A stretch of DNA of 64,000 bases from NCBI GenBank assembly GCA_964511075.1, contig CAZEDM010000001.1:310001-374000 (forward strand), in the 5' to 3' direction. Below are positions 16,949 to 26,156 of this stretch, in pieces; positions within the stretch are counted from its first letter, which is position 1, and each line of letters starts with the position of its first letter. A program made the position numbers and the translations under genes. The notes beneath the pieces were generated by a model. That model saw only the letters and a list, made by a program, of their open reading frames with translations. It had not been told where the DNA came from and made no database searches. This stretch comes from CAZEDM01 sp964511075 (lineage in GTDB: Bacteria; Zixibacteria; MSB-5A5; RBG-16-43-9).

Positions 16949-18007
16949 CTAATCGCTTTTAAGGTTTTTTATCTCTACCGTTTTCCTGTCGGACAGTTGA
17001 AGCAATCCGGTAAGGATAAGAGTGTCCTGAGGATTTAATCCTTCGACTATTTGAATGCTGGTTTCGGTACGGATGCCAGTTTTTACCGTCACCGAATGGG
17101 CCTTACCATTGACGCAGATAAACACCTTTTCCCGGTTCAGCTCCGGGACTACGGCTTCCGAGGGGATCACTATGGCCCGGGGGAATTGCTCTAAGGTGAT
17201 CTCCACCCTGGCAAAGGAGCCGGGAATCAGATCCCCTCTGGGATTGGGGATTTCAGCCCGTGCCTTAATGGTCCGCGTTTCAAGGTCGATCTTTGATTCT
17301 GCCGCATAGACCACCCCCCTATACTCTTTTTGGGAATCGCCCACCCGAACCGTGATGGAGTTACCCTTTCTTATCTGCCTGGCATATTTTTCAGGCACTG
17401 AGAATTCGACCTTTACAGGATCGATATCGTTCAAAGTTGCAACCAGCATATCCGTGGAAACATAGCTTCCCGGGCTGACGTATCTCAGACCGATTATCCC
17501 GTCAAAAGGTGCAACTATTTCCATCTTGGCGAGCTGAGCCTGGATGACCTCTTTTTGTGCCTTGATCATATTGAGGGCATTGGCGGTCTTGTCGTATTCC
17601 TCCTGGCTTATTCCCTTGATTTCGAATAGCTGGCGCGCACGGGCTTCCAGATCGGAGGCTTGCTTTTCCTCGATCTCTTTTCCCTTTAGCTGGGCTTTAA
17701 GCTCGCGGTCATTAAGCTTTATCAGCACATCCCCCTTCTGTACCTTGCTTCCCTCCGTGAAGAACACGTCAGTGACTCTTCCTGCGATTTCCGGCTGCAG
17801 TTGAACCTCCTCGTTGGCCAGGAGAGTTCCGGTGGTCACTATCTTATTGTCTAGGAGCTGTGGCTGTAAAACCATCGCATCCACAGCCAGTCTGGCCCCT
17901 GACATTCCAGATTCGCGTCGGGGGGGAGAGCTCTTTCCGCTTTTGCAAGCATAGACTAAAAGAGAAGATAATACCAGCAAAAACAAAAAATAGCTTAATC
18001 TTCTCAT
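16949..18007 (-). CDS. RND efflux periplasmic adaptor (membrane-fusion lipoprotein)
   Basis: I choose the ATG at 18007, which gives a lipoprotein signal (hydrophobic core, LLVYAC lipobox) rather than the longer frame reaching 18094. The product has the usual order of adaptor domains: lipoyl half-motifs (VQLQPEIAGRVTDVFFTEGSKVQKGDVLIKL and IVAPFDGIIGLRYVSPGSYV) flanking a short helical hairpin, then beta-barrel (VEFSVPEKYARQIRKGN) and membrane-proximal domains (AIVIPSEAVVPE). It bridges the RND pump to an outer-membrane channel. Confidence 0.92.
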   Translation of the reverse strand: MRRLSYFLFLLVLSSLLVYACKSGKSSPPRRESGMSGARLAVDAMVLQPQLLDNKIVTTGTLLANEEVQLQPEIAGRVTDVFFTEGSKVQKGDVLIKLNDRELKAQLKGKEIEEKQASDLEARARQLFEIKGISQEEYDKTANALNMIKAQKEVIQAQLAKMEIVAPFDGIIGLRYVSPGSYVSTDMLVATLNDIDPVKVEFSVPEKYARQIRKGNSITVRVGDSQKEYRGVVYAAESKIDLETRTIKARAEIPNPRGDLIPGSFARVEITLEQFPRAIVIPSEAVVPELNREKVFICVNGKAHSVTVKTGIRTETSIQIVEGLNPQDTLILTGLLQLSDRKTVEIKNLKSD

Positions 18008-18197
18008 TGTTGCTTCCAGAATTGTATCCTTGTTTTTAAGACCTACTTCATTCTTATACGGCGTTATTATAAACAAATATTGATAATCTGTCAATTCCCA
18101 GCCACTCTTTTTTGGATAATATCAAGTTCGCAGGTCAGGAGCCTGGGGCTCCTGACACTATTCATTTATCAGGTGCGCAGGGCATCCTACCCACGAT

Positions 18198-19067
18198 CTA
18201 AACTGTTCTGGAACCTTTATCAGGTTGATCTTTATTCTCGAACCACTTTAATGGATCCAACCCATAGTAACTTTCCAGTTCTTCATATAGTTCAGGATGG
18301 GTGAGTTTCATTTGTTTTGGTCTTTCAAAAAAAGTTTCAGTTGCAACTGCAAAAAACTCAGCCGGGTTTGTTGCTCCATAAGCATCTATGATATCAGGTC
18401 TGCCGGACAGCGTTTTTCGCCTTAGATCCTGATATTCCTTACTCAAGACCCGAGCCCAGGTCTTATAGCTGGATTGCTTTCCCAGTATGGGGGCTCCGTC
18501 AGACCTTCCATCCTCTTGATCCAGCTGGTGAGCAAACTCATGCAGTACCACATTGTGCCCCTCGGCAAGATCTATTGCCTCTTGCCTCACATTGTCCCAA
18601 GCCAGAACGACCTCCCCCCTGCTCCAGGATTCTCCGGCACGAACAGCCATCTCCTCAAAGTGCTGCATGCCTACAACGGTGGTTTTTTTAGCCACATAAG
18701 CACCGGGATATACCAGAATGGTGTAAAGAGTGGGATAGTAGGTGGTTTTACGATTCAACAACAAGATACACGCCTGCGCTGCAATAGTAACCCTTATCTC
18801 GTCGGTTATTTCCAGCCCGCCACATCCCTCTAAAATCTTTTCACCCAAAAAGATTTGAATATGACCTTGCAGTTCTTTCTTTAGCGAGTCGGGAAGGTAA
18901 CGATAAAGAACAACGTTCCGATTCAGGATGCCCTCCCATTCAGGCGGAAATGGTTTGCTTTTAAGTCGTTTACGCCTGTAATTACGAAATTGCTTTTTGC
19001 TCAAGGCAAAAAACAAAAATAATCCTATTAGCGCTGTCAGTATAAAGGCCGAGATATGAGCTGTCAA
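18198..19067 (-). CDS. Zinc-dependent peptidase, M90/MtfA family
   Basis: A 289-aa protein with one N-terminal membrane helix and a cytoplasmic or periplasmic peptidase domain of the MtfA (M90) type. The zinc-binding HEFAHQLDQEDG (HExxH at 176-180) and the downstream NPAEFFAVATETFFERP, which supplies the third ligand, are both intact, and the preceding VVLAWDNVRQEA matches the family. E. coli MtfA binds the glucose repressor Mlc and has aminopeptidase activity; whether that applies here is unknown. Monocistronic. Confidence 0.88.
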   Translation of the reverse strand: MTAHISAFILTALIGLFLFFALSKKQFRNYRRKRLKSKPFPPEWEGILNRNVVLYRYLPDSLKKELQGHIQIFLGEKILEGCGGLEITDEIRVTIAAQACILLLNRKTTYYPTLYTILVYPGAYVAKKTTVVGMQHFEEMAVRAGESWSRGEVVLAWDNVRQEAIDLAEGHNVVLHEFAHQLDQEDGRSDGAPILGKQSSYKTWARVLSKEYQDLRRKTLSGRPDIIDAYGATNPAEFFAVATETFFERPKQMKLTHPELYEELESYYGLDPLKWFENKDQPDKGSRTV

Positions 19068-19397
19068 TTTTTATCCCTTCGCTGTGCAGGGTGACAGAAA
19101 TCCCCGATGCAGAACTTACCCTGGTGGTCCCGAAGCACATCATTGCACAATCCGAGAGACTGTCACCTTGATAATACGCAACAAAAACCAGCCTAAGCAA
19201 CAGTAAGCCAGGAATCCTGTGTTCGTGACACGATTACAGGTTTTGAACTCACCCCTCTGCCCCCTCTCTTAATAAGAGAGGGGGATTAAGGGGGTGAGTT
19301 TTAGGCAGTAGTTCAAGAGCTCTGAGTTTCTAATACTATTCCTCAAGCGACTCACTTACTTTCTCCCAGTCTATTTTTTATTTCCTGAGTCCCACAC
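19068..19397. other. Intergenic region with repeats
   Basis: 330 bp with no gene. It contains a CAGGAATCCTGTGTTCGTGAC hairpin-type element (19209-19229) directly followed by ACTCACCCC repeat copy 4. Confidence 0.5.
19245..19300. repeat. Interspersed palindromic repeat, ACTCACCCC family, copy 4
   Basis: GAACTCACCCC ... CCCTCTCTTAATAAGAGAGGG ... GGGGGTGAGTT; the best-preserved hairpin of the four copies, 17 kb from the others. Confidence 0.75.
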
Positions 19398-19616
19398 CTA
19401 GCTTGAGCCGCATAAATTCTCATACCATTTCAACAATTCCTCAGGCGGGAGAATCCTTTCCGGGGGTAATCTCTTGACCAGCTCTAACTTAATCTGCTCG
19501 CAGACGTCTTTGTTACCCCGTGCAATCTCAGATTGAGCCAGGGACAGGAAAGCAGAGAAAAGATCCTGCCCTGCAAGCCGGGGAAAATCTGTCAATCGGG
19601 ACAGGTGGGTCTGCAT
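19398..19616 (-). CDS. Hypothetical small protein (72 aa)
   Basis: An open frame with reasonable codon use, rich in charged and Leu residues, probably all-helical (DVCEQIKLELVKRLPPERILPPEELLKWYENLC). No recognisable family and only a weak ribosome-binding site, so it may be spurious or a decayed end of a larger gene. Confidence 0.35.
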   Translation of the reverse strand: MQTHLSRLTDFPRLAGQDLFSAFLSLAQSEIARGNKDVCEQIKLELVKRLPPERILPPEELLKWYENLCGSS

Positions 19617-19997
19617 ACCCGCGATAAGAATATTTAGTGAGCAGGTTCTTCCTGCTTATTGAACTATACGGCATTGTAGACGCGTCATTGGTAAAAACTC
19701 CTTGACTTTTTTTAGTTTTAAGTTCAATGTGTAGATAGTGTTAAGCGCTTTATTGAATTACTCTGGTGAACGTACGTCATCTATCTCTATTAAAGGACTT
19801 GCTTCAATTGTGATACAGGGAATTGAGAAGGAACCTACTTTTAGATGTATTATTGTTCCTAAGTTGTACTGGTTTTCCAGGTTCGTTAAGATTTTATAGA
19901 AAAGGGACTTGACAGGAACTTTTTTTGGAACATTGTTTTAAGTTTAGTAAAATACACAGGGTCTTCTACGTAAAATTACAGGCTGGAGGTGATCTAT
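19617..19997. other. A+T-rich intergenic region upstream of a conserved small gene
   Basis: 380 bp without ORFs. A TTGACA at 19909-19914 may be the -35 box of the downstream gene, but no good -10 follows at normal spacing. Confidence 0.4.
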
Positions 19998-20315
19998 ATG
20001 GCGTTCAAAGTACTCTTCCTGGCCCACACTCCGGATGCTGACCCGGAGAAACACAAGAGCCTCATTCAAACATCCAAATATAAACTCTTTGTGACGCTGG
20101 TCAGGAACCAGGACGAGGCAGTACAGCTATGCAGAAGGTTGGTCAAAGAGGAGGGAATTCACTCCATACTTCTCTGCCCGGGATTTACCCATAAAGAGAT
20201 TGCAGAGATATCAGAAGCGGTGGGCAAGGATGTAGGCGTATCGGTAGCCAGGGGAGATGGTCCCAGTAGCAGGATTGCAGCGGAGATAATGAAAAAGGAA
20301 GGATGGTTTTCGTAA
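19998..20315 (+). CDS. Conserved hypothetical protein (DUF6506-like)
   Basis: A 105-aa cytoplasmic alpha/beta protein. The start is the ATG at 19998 with GGAGGTGA seven bases upstream, rather than the GTG nine bases earlier. The C-terminal half, SILLCPGFTHKEIAEISEAVG followed by VGVSVARGDGPSSRIAAEIM, resembles a short family I know as DUF6506; that name is from memory. Its function is unknown. Single-gene unit. Confidence 0.65.
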   Translation: MAFKVLFLAHTPDADPEKHKSLIQTSKYKLFVTLVRNQDEAVQLCRRLVKEEGIHSILLCPGFTHKEIAEISEAVGKDVGVSVARGDGPSSRIAAEIMKKEGWFS

Positions 20316-20520
20316 AGGCTGTAAAATTCTTTATTTTATTGCTCTTTATCAGGATAATTATTCAAGCAGAACGATACTGCAAAGGAGGTACGGGTAGAAT
20401 TATATTGGTTTTATTAAACGGATACCGACATTGCGCACCGGGCAGACTATATGAGGCTTATTTTTTTTCTTACCCAAATTAAAACATTCGCTATATTAAT
20501 GGCGACGAACTGTAAATTCT

Positions 20521-20546
20521 GGATGAGAAAAGTTCTAAAATCGTCC
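20521..20546. repeat. Hairpin repeat, TTCTAAAATCGTCC family
   Basis: GGATGAGAAAAGTTCTAAAA followed by TCGTCC; near-identical core to 13669-13694 and 21257-21282, next to the 3' end of the small gene at 20573. Confidence 0.6.
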
Positions 20547-20572
20547 AACACCCCAGTTTCTTTACCTCATTG

Positions 20573-20749
20573 CTAACTGGTCACAGATCCTGCAAACCTT
20601 TCCTTTAGGTTTACGAGTTCATTGTTAATCATTATTTCATTTACGTGGTACCTTTTGTACAACTCCTCCATCGCACTCATTTTGCCATTTCTTGCTTGCT
20701 CACGCAAGACTCTAATCCGTTCTTGATACTTCGTTGATTTTCCGAGCAT
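20573..20749 (-). CDS. Hypothetical small charged protein (58 aa)
   Basis: The ATG at 20749 has a very strong Shine-Dalgarno (ATAAGGAGGAAGTC), so I prefer it to the ATG twelve codons upstream. The product is basic and helical (KYQERIRVLREQARNGKMSAMEELYKRYHVNE...), possibly a small DNA- or RNA-associated protein, but no family is recognised. Confidence 0.55.
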   Translation of the reverse strand: MLGKSTKYQERIRVLREQARNGKMSAMEELYKRYHVNEIMINNELVNLKERFAGSVTS

Positions 20750-21450
20750 GACTTCCTCCTTATCCTGTAGCTTATTTTTGAGCATTCACTCCAGCATGAT
20801 TTTTTCCAAGGGGAAAAGAGATCAGAAGACTCCCACAAAAAAGGTTCTGTTAACTGAAAGGGGGTCTCTGAGAACCCACCTACCGTCCCATAGAACCCCC
20901 AAAAAAAGCAGGAATTAATGAGCAGATTTACTTGCCCGAGATTTCCCCCAAACATCAATCCTTCTCCCTCTAAAATCGTTCTTTAAACGCTCGTTTACAG
21001 AACGCCAATCTATGTTATTATCCGATTACACATGTAGTTTAGCTAATTCCACCTGTTAAGTCAACTAAAAAATCGAAACGGGCCAAGTTCTTTCTTGCTC
21101 CCAATGGTGTATTCCGACAAGGGGCTGGGTAGTCTCACACTGATGGGTACCCCTGTTTTTGTTTGGATAGGCGGGGAACTGTATAATCCGTTGATTCTAT
21201 GAAACTTACGCAGAGGCTAATAGGGGTAAAGTATCAGGCATGGGCTTTTCCAAACTTCCAAGAAAAGTTCTAAAATCGTCCACTGCCCCCAGTTTTTCAG
21301 AAGGCTAAAGGCTAAAATAACTGATCTGAGGATTTACAAACTCCTTTAATTCTAAAATTAGAGCCGTCATTTTCCTTCCGTTTTACCTACTTTTTTAAGA
21401 AAAGCTCCAAGATCGCATAAATTGCTAAAAGCCTATAGCTGTCAAGAGGA
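20750..21450. other. 700-bp gene-poor region with repeat debris
   Basis: No convincing gene on either strand. It contains one TTCTAAAATCGTCC hairpin copy (21257-21282) and a weaker AGAAAAGCTCCAAGATCGCAT relative near 21398. A short open stretch about 21110-21210 has no start or ribosome-binding site; probably decayed DNA. Confidence 0.45.
21257..21282. repeat. Hairpin repeat, TTCTAAAATCGTCC family
   Basis: AACTTCCAAGAAAAGTTCTAAAATCGTCCACTGCCCCC context; the core from AGAAAAG to TCGTCC matches the 20521 copy exactly. Confidence 0.55.
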
Positions 21451-22905
21451 CTAGAATTGGCTCAACAGCTTTATCTCCACACCGTCCAGAGCTGGTTTAT
21501 CAGTGCAGATTCCACCAGAGCAGACCTTACCTGCTCGTCTGGTGCCAATGCTCAGGCTTAGGTTTTGTCTCTTGGCCAGGGACCAGTCCAGGGTAGCGAT
21601 GAACCAGTTCTTTTTCCCGGACCATTCTCTGGTCTTCCATTGGGTGGTTCTCTCATGAGAAATGGTCAAGGAAAAAGTGGGCGAATGGGAAAAGCTGAGG
21701 GAGATTATCTGGTCGTAATAGGTCAGTTTTCCCTCATATTTATCGGTCCACAGGTGCTCCAGGATAAAAGCAAGACTGTTTTTCGACGAAAGGTAACAGG
21801 TGATATCCAAAACCGGAGCCAGATAATAGGGTGAACCATCCTCTTTCACGTTCTTCAATCGACTGAATCCGGTCTTTAAAGTAGCCTGATCTTTATAATC
21901 GTATTCTATCTCGCCATAGATTTCTGTGAAGATCAGTCTGTCCTGGTGATCAGCAGTGTAGCTGTAATTGGCTAACAGGGAGAGGTTCTCCTGAGGAGTG
22001 GAGATTGCCTGAGCCTGGATGCCTTTCTCATCGTATAAGTCCAGGACGTAAGCATGGCGGTTCAGCAGAGTGTAAAGGTGTTCTTTGGTTAAAGAGGGAG
22101 GGTTATTATAAGTTACTTGTTGGTTGGAAAAATCGAACCTGCGGTAATCTTTATACTCCAAGGTAAGTCCAAAACCAGGATAATAGATATTGGAGGACAA
22201 ATAAACCCCACTTCCGTCTTTGTCTATAAATTCACCTGCCGGGTTATCTTTTCTGGCATATTCCCCATATAGGTCCAGATGAGGAAAAGAAAAGCCCAGA
22301 TTTCCTCCGTAGAGCTGGACTTCACCAAAATCGGTGATATCAGTTCGCAGATAACTTCCGCCCAGGCTCATCCAATCAAACAGGGATACTTTGCCATCTG
22401 CTCCATACAGAGGATCGTCTATTCTTTCATATTTACCTCTGGGGTCTCCCCATAACAAGGTTAAGTCTAATTTGTTGATGTCAAGACTGGCTTTTATGCC
22501 ATCCAGGTTATTATCATACCTCAGGTCCCGGTTCTCATAAGAGCGCAGAACTAAGCCCCGCCCAAAAATCACATAATAGTTTCCTAGGGTAACATCCAGA
22601 GATTTCGGGGAGAGCTGAAGATATCTGAAAGAGATCTTCCTGTAGTTTTCACCCCAGTCATCCGGGGCGTGAGCCTCGTATCTTAATCCCAGACTGTATA
22701 TCCGGTAGCTCAGGTTGAAATCGAGCCAGTCATGGAATATCTCGTTCTGATTATTATCGCCGGTCGAGTATTCAAGCTGGTTACTGGCGTAAGGCCTGAA
22801 ATCGCCGGAAAATGCAAGATCGAAACTGAAGAATATCAGAGAAGAGACGACCAAAAAAAGATTAATAATAGAGATTGTATTCAGGAAAGGAGTATTACTT
22901 TTCAC
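21451..22905 (-). CDS. Outer-membrane beta-barrel protein (DUF6029-like)
   Basis: The preferred start is the GTG at 22905: it has GAGGGG seven bases upstream and leads directly into a signal peptide (MKSNTPFLNTISIINLFLVV...), whereas the longer frame to 22962 would add a highly basic leader inside the upstream gene. The 484-aa mature region alternates polar and aromatic residues in many strands (LDVTLGNYYVIFGRGLVLRS, DLTLLWGDPRGKYE, FGLTLEYKDYRRF) and ends in the strand KLLSQF with a terminal Phe, as outer-membrane barrels do. The opening strands resemble DUF6029 proteins (from memory). It overlaps the upstream thioredoxin-like gene by 11 bases and is likely in its operon. Confidence 0.75.
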   Translation of the reverse strand: MKSNTPFLNTISIINLFLVVSSLIFFSFDLAFSGDFRPYASNQLEYSTGDNNQNEIFHDWLDFNLSYRIYSLGLRYEAHAPDDWGENYRKISFRYLQLSPKSLDVTLGNYYVIFGRGLVLRSYENRDLRYDNNLDGIKASLDINKLDLTLLWGDPRGKYERIDDPLYGADGKVSLFDWMSLGGSYLRTDITDFGEVQLYGGNLGFSFPHLDLYGEYARKDNPAGEFIDKDGSGVYLSSNIYYPGFGLTLEYKDYRRFDFSNQQVTYNNPPSLTKEHLYTLLNRHAYVLDLYDEKGIQAQAISTPQENLSLLANYSYTADHQDRLIFTEIYGEIEYDYKDQATLKTGFSRLKNVKEDGSPYYLAPVLDITCYLSSKNSLAFILEHLWTDKYEGKLTYYDQIISLSFSHSPTFSLTISHERTTQWKTREWSGKKNWFIATLDWSLAKRQNLSLSIGTRRAGKVCSGGICTDKPALDGVEIKLLSQF

Positions 22906-23449
22906 CTTCTTTCCCCTCTTTTTCCTCTGAGGCATCGTTTGGTTTTTCCAGGAGCTGCTCAATCTTTTTCTTGATCACCTCCTCGTCTCCGGGGCGATAA
23001 GTGGTATGTGTATAAACGATATCACCGGATTTGTCTATCAGGACCGTATGCGGTATTCCCAGCACCTGATATTTCCTGTAGATATCCTTCGATTTATCCC
23101 AGAGCACCGGGAACTCCCACTTCAATCCCTTAACCATTGATCTTACTTTGGAGACGCTCCTGGGACCGTCTACGTCCACTGCCAGGATCTCAAATCCCTT
23201 TTCCCTGTAATTTTTATAGACCTTCTGAAGCTCGGTCAGCTCCTTAATGCAGGGCTTGCACCAGGTAGCCCAGAAGCTGATTAGAACAGGTCCGTTCTCT
23301 AACACCTTTTTCAACTCCATCTTTTTCCCGCTTAAATTCTCAGCTGAGAAGTCTGGAGCCGGGGAGGTCTTTTCTTCTCCCTGGGTTGAAAGTGTGATGG
23401 TGAGAAGGAAAAAAAGAAATAAGGTTAATTTTAAAAATGGGGTTCGCAT
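22895..23449 (-). CDS. TlpA/ResA-type periplasmic thioredoxin-like protein
   Basis: 184 aa: signal peptide, then a thioredoxin fold of the TlpA/AhpC-TSA type. Active site FWATWCKPCIKEL (CxxC), the inserted strand FEILAVDVDG, and the cis-Pro region YQVLGIPHTVLIDKSG are intact; the C-terminus is a very acidic/lysine-rich tail. It should reduce disulfides on exported proteins, with electrons supplied across the membrane. It sits in a run of five minus-strand redox and envelope genes. Confidence 0.9.
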   Translation of the reverse strand: MRTPFLKLTLFLFFLLTITLSTQGEEKTSPAPDFSAENLSGKKMELKKVLENGPVLISFWATWCKPCIKELTELQKVYKNYREKGFEILAVDVDGPRSVSKVRSMVKGLKWEFPVLWDKSKDIYRKYQVLGIPHTVLIDKSGDIVYTHTTYRPGDEEVIKKKIEQLLEKPNDASEEKEGKEGEK

Positions 23450-23485
23450 GATTTTGTAATGATAATGTTAAGTAAGGTTTAAGTT

Positions 23486-24505
23486 TTATTTTCCAAAAAG
23501 CTCATTCAACTTCTGCCTGAATCTGCTCATGAACTGGTCAGCCTTGCTTTCTTCAAATCCCAGCTCGTAATGATAAATTTTCCCACTTCTGTCAATTATT
23601 ATTGTGACAGGTGTGCCAAGTAACTCGTAGTCATTCTTTACTGAACCTCCGACGTCTTGAAGTAGAATGAAAGTCAGTCCTAAGTTACTTCTTGTCTGTT
23701 GAATTACATCAAAACCATCATTATCATCGTAGTTTAAGGCAAAAAGTTTCAAGCTGTCAGAAGAGTATTCAGAATATAATTGCTGTATGTAGGGAAGCTC
23801 AGCCATACAATTTAGACACTCAGTTGCCCAGAAATTTATAATACACACAAATCCTCTGTAAGCATAAAGTCTATTCCATTCACCGTAGTCATCTTCTAAA
23901 TAAAAATCGTCAGTTATATCTCCCACATTTTTACCTACCTGGGTCGGTGTTAAATTGAATGTCAGTTCAGTAGTGTCAGTGGTCGTGATATCCACAATCT
24001 CCTTGGCAGGCGGGTCATTGGAATAGCCATCCTGGTAAACGGAGATGATGTGGGTCCCTGTGGGGATATTATGGTCGAATAAAAAAGGAGTCTGTTCACC
24101 TGTTGGCTCGTTGTCCACTGCAATATAGGCTCCCTGAACATTGGAGTTCACCCGTAAAAACCCGTAATCCAGGCTTAACATAGTGAAACTTATCTCGATT
24201 GTGGTATCAGCTTGCACTTCGATAATAACAGAGCGTGGGGAGGACAGGTATCCTTCAAGTTCCAGTTCAATCAGATGACTGCCCACCCTGATATTGAACA
24301 GGGTGTCCGGAGTTTGCTTGCCGGTTGAAGCATTATCCAGTAGTATATTTGCTCCGGGGATATCTGAGCTCACGGATATAGAGCCAAACTTTTCCACTCT
24401 GGTCAGGTTCTTGGTGGAGCAGCTATGAATAAACCACAGAACAAAAAAACTAAGGCTCGATATTAGCAAGACCGTGAAATCGATTCTTCTTCTCATTAAT
24501 TTCAC
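23486..24505 (-). CDS. Lipoprotein with two PEGA domains and a TlpA-like thioredoxin domain
   Basis: 339 aa. An N-terminal signal ends at a lipobox-like FIHSC. Two PEGA repeats follow (GSISVSSDIPGANILLDNASTGKQTPDTL and FLRVNSNVQGAYIAVDNEPTGEQTP), each a small beta domain common on surface lipoproteins. Residues ~195-335 are a thioredoxin-like domain with active site FWATECLNCMAEL (CLNC) and cis-Pro LLGTPVTIIIDRSG. This fusion tethers a redox domain to the envelope. Same operon direction as the neighbouring TlpA-like gene. Confidence 0.88.
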   Translation of the reverse strand: MKLMRRRIDFTVLLISSLSFFVLWFIHSCSTKNLTRVEKFGSISVSSDIPGANILLDNASTGKQTPDTLFNIRVGSHLIELELEGYLSSPRSVIIEVQADTTIEISFTMLSLDYGFLRVNSNVQGAYIAVDNEPTGEQTPFLFDHNIPTGTHIISVYQDGYSNDPPAKEIVDITTTDTTELTFNLTPTQVGKNVGDITDDFYLEDDYGEWNRLYAYRGFVCIINFWATECLNCMAELPYIQQLYSEYSSDSLKLFALNYDDNDGFDVIQQTRSNLGLTFILLQDVGGSVKNDYELLGTPVTIIIDRSGKIYHYELGFEESKADQFMSRFRQKLNELFGK

Positions 24506-24553
24506 CCTTGACCTGCCAACAGCAGGTCGAGAATAAAGACTCCTGCCACTGCA

Positions 24554-25192
24554 TCAGGCACAGGGAGGAGATCCTCCCTTGAAAAGATAGTTCACTAAAT
24601 AAACTACATCCGAGACAGAAACGTTGGTGTCACAATTAGCATCACCAGATTCCAGCGGAACAGGAGCCGTACCTCCCTTAAAAAGATAATTGATAAGAAA
24701 AACCACATCGGAAACCGAAGTGTTTCCGTCTCCATTGGCATCCCCGCGTCGGACATAAAGGGTGAAAGTGATGGAATCTGTTAAGCTGGGGTTGGTGCGT
24801 GAAGTTACTCTCAGGGTGACGTTTCCTGTGCCAAAGGTATAGGGTCTTATGTCGAGCAAGATTTCTCCGGATTCAGACGAGTCAAGAGAAACAGGGATGG
24901 GAGCATGGGTGATAGTCGAATCCCAGCATATTCCGCTGGAGCAGAACCGCATCCACCATCCGACCGGGGTAGGTGGTTTCTCGATCATATCTACGTCATA
25001 AGTATCAGCCACATTGCCGGTATTGGTCAGGGTTGAGGTGTAAGCGGCGATACTGTCCAGCATTCCGTCTTGTTGAGTTGAGGTAGAGGTATAAGTAAAG
25101 GAAACCTGAGAATTTCCCTTGACCGGAATAAGGAAGAAACCCAACATAAAGACTATTAAAAATCCCACCGAAAGATTTAAGTTTCTTAGCAT
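24554..25192 (-). CDS. Exported protein with C-terminal double dockerin-like repeat
   Basis: The ATG at 25192 (SD AGGAG 11 bases upstream) gives a signal peptide and a 212-aa product; a longer frame begins at a TTG at 25234. The middle is a beta-sandwich (NEAT/CARDB-like by appearance). The end holds two EF-hand-type dockerin repeats: GDANGDGNTSVSDVVFLINY and GDANCDTNVSVSDVVYLVNY, each followed by LFKGG. Such tails are frequent in exported proteins of Zixibacteria-like lineages and probably mediate calcium-dependent attachment. It lies between the polyferredoxin and the PEGA protein genes. Confidence 0.85.
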   Translation of the reverse strand: MLRNLNLSVGFLIVFMLGFFLIPVKGNSQVSFTYTSTSTQQDGMLDSIAAYTSTLTNTGNVADTYDVDMIEKPPTPVGWWMRFCSSGICWDSTITHAPIPVSLDSSESGEILLDIRPYTFGTGNVTLRVTSRTNPSLTDSITFTLYVRRGDANGDGNTSVSDVVFLINYLFKGGTAPVPLESGDANCDTNVSVSDVVYLVNYLFKGGSPPCA

Positions 25193-25278
25193 GCTGGTCA
25201 CTGCTCCTTTCGAAAAAACTTGGTTTGATTTCAAAAATCACTATCTTGGATTTGATCGAATCGTTTGATTTTCTTCCT

Positions 25279-26091
25279 TCACCTCCTCCAAAAAGGTTTG
25301 AAGGCTAAGCTTCTGCACTTAGTGCACTCCAGACAGCGAATACAGTCCTTGTCATTGGGGTTTTGCTGGGCGTTTACCTCCATGGGACATATATCCTGAT
25401 ACTCATGAAAAAACCCGCATTTGTGTGCATACAGCCTCATTCGAAAAAAACTGACCTTGTTAAAAAGAGAATAAATAGCACCCAGAGGGCAGGCATAGCG
25501 GCAGAACGGCTGATGGATGAAAATGGCTGCCAGGGTTAAGGTGGAAAGTATCAGAAGCTTAACGTGGAACAATAGTCCCACCCGGGATACAATCGGACCT
25601 CCCTGGACAAAAATATCCCCGCTGGGGTTCCATAGGACAAGCGGTATGCCGGCTTCCAGGGTCCCTGCAGGACAGAGCTTACAGAACCAGGGCTCTCCTA
25701 CAAAAAATGCCACCAGGATAGTCAAGACAATTAAGCTCAAATACTTGGTATAATTGAATACCCTGCCCGGATGTAATTTTGGCGTCCTTATCTTGTAGAG
25801 CATTTCCTGAGCAAATCCAAAAGGACAGAGCCAGCCGCAGGTCATTCTTCCCACCACCAGGCCAATCATTCCCAGGAAGCCTATAAGCAGAAAGGGGATT
25901 GCTTTTATAATGACAAAGTGCTGAAGTGTGCCTATGGGACAGCTCACCATTGCCAAGGGACAGCCATAGCAATTCATAAAGGGAATACAGATACCCTTAA
26001 ACCATCCCTGGTAGATTTTATTGTAAAAAACCGAACCTATATATGAATTTGAGATAAGAAGACTTCCGATCTGGAAAAAACGTCTTTTCAT
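25279..26091 (-). CDS. Membrane polyferredoxin (NapH/CcoG-like 4Fe-4S protein)
   Basis: 270 aa with about five membrane helices and many Cys clusters: CYGCPLAMVSCP, CGWLCPFGFAQE, CKLCPAGTLEA, CRYACPLGAIYSLFNK, then a C-terminal 4Fe-4S ferredoxin site CIRCLECTKC. CxxxCP motifs in loops with a cytoplasmic ferredoxin end are the pattern of NapH/RdxA-like proteins that carry electrons across the membrane. In this operon it could feed the periplasmic TlpA-type thioredoxins; that link is inference. Confidence 0.88.
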   Translation of the reverse strand: MKRRFFQIGSLLISNSYIGSVFYNKIYQGWFKGICIPFMNCYGCPLAMVSCPIGTLQHFVIIKAIPFLLIGFLGMIGLVVGRMTCGWLCPFGFAQEMLYKIRTPKLHPGRVFNYTKYLSLIVLTILVAFFVGEPWFCKLCPAGTLEAGIPLVLWNPSGDIFVQGGPIVSRVGLLFHVKLLILSTLTLAAIFIHQPFCRYACPLGAIYSLFNKVSFFRMRLYAHKCGFFHEYQDICPMEVNAQQNPNDKDCIRCLECTKCRSLAFKPFWRR

Positions 26092-26156
26092 TTCCTTCTA
26101 CTCTCACCTTGAATTTTACTCTACCGCAGGCTTACTTACGGCAAAAACTGGTTAGA

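Noticed and set aside
21110..21210. Short open stretch as a small gene
   Set aside because: No start codon with a ribosome-binding site, and it is surrounded by decayed repeat DNA.
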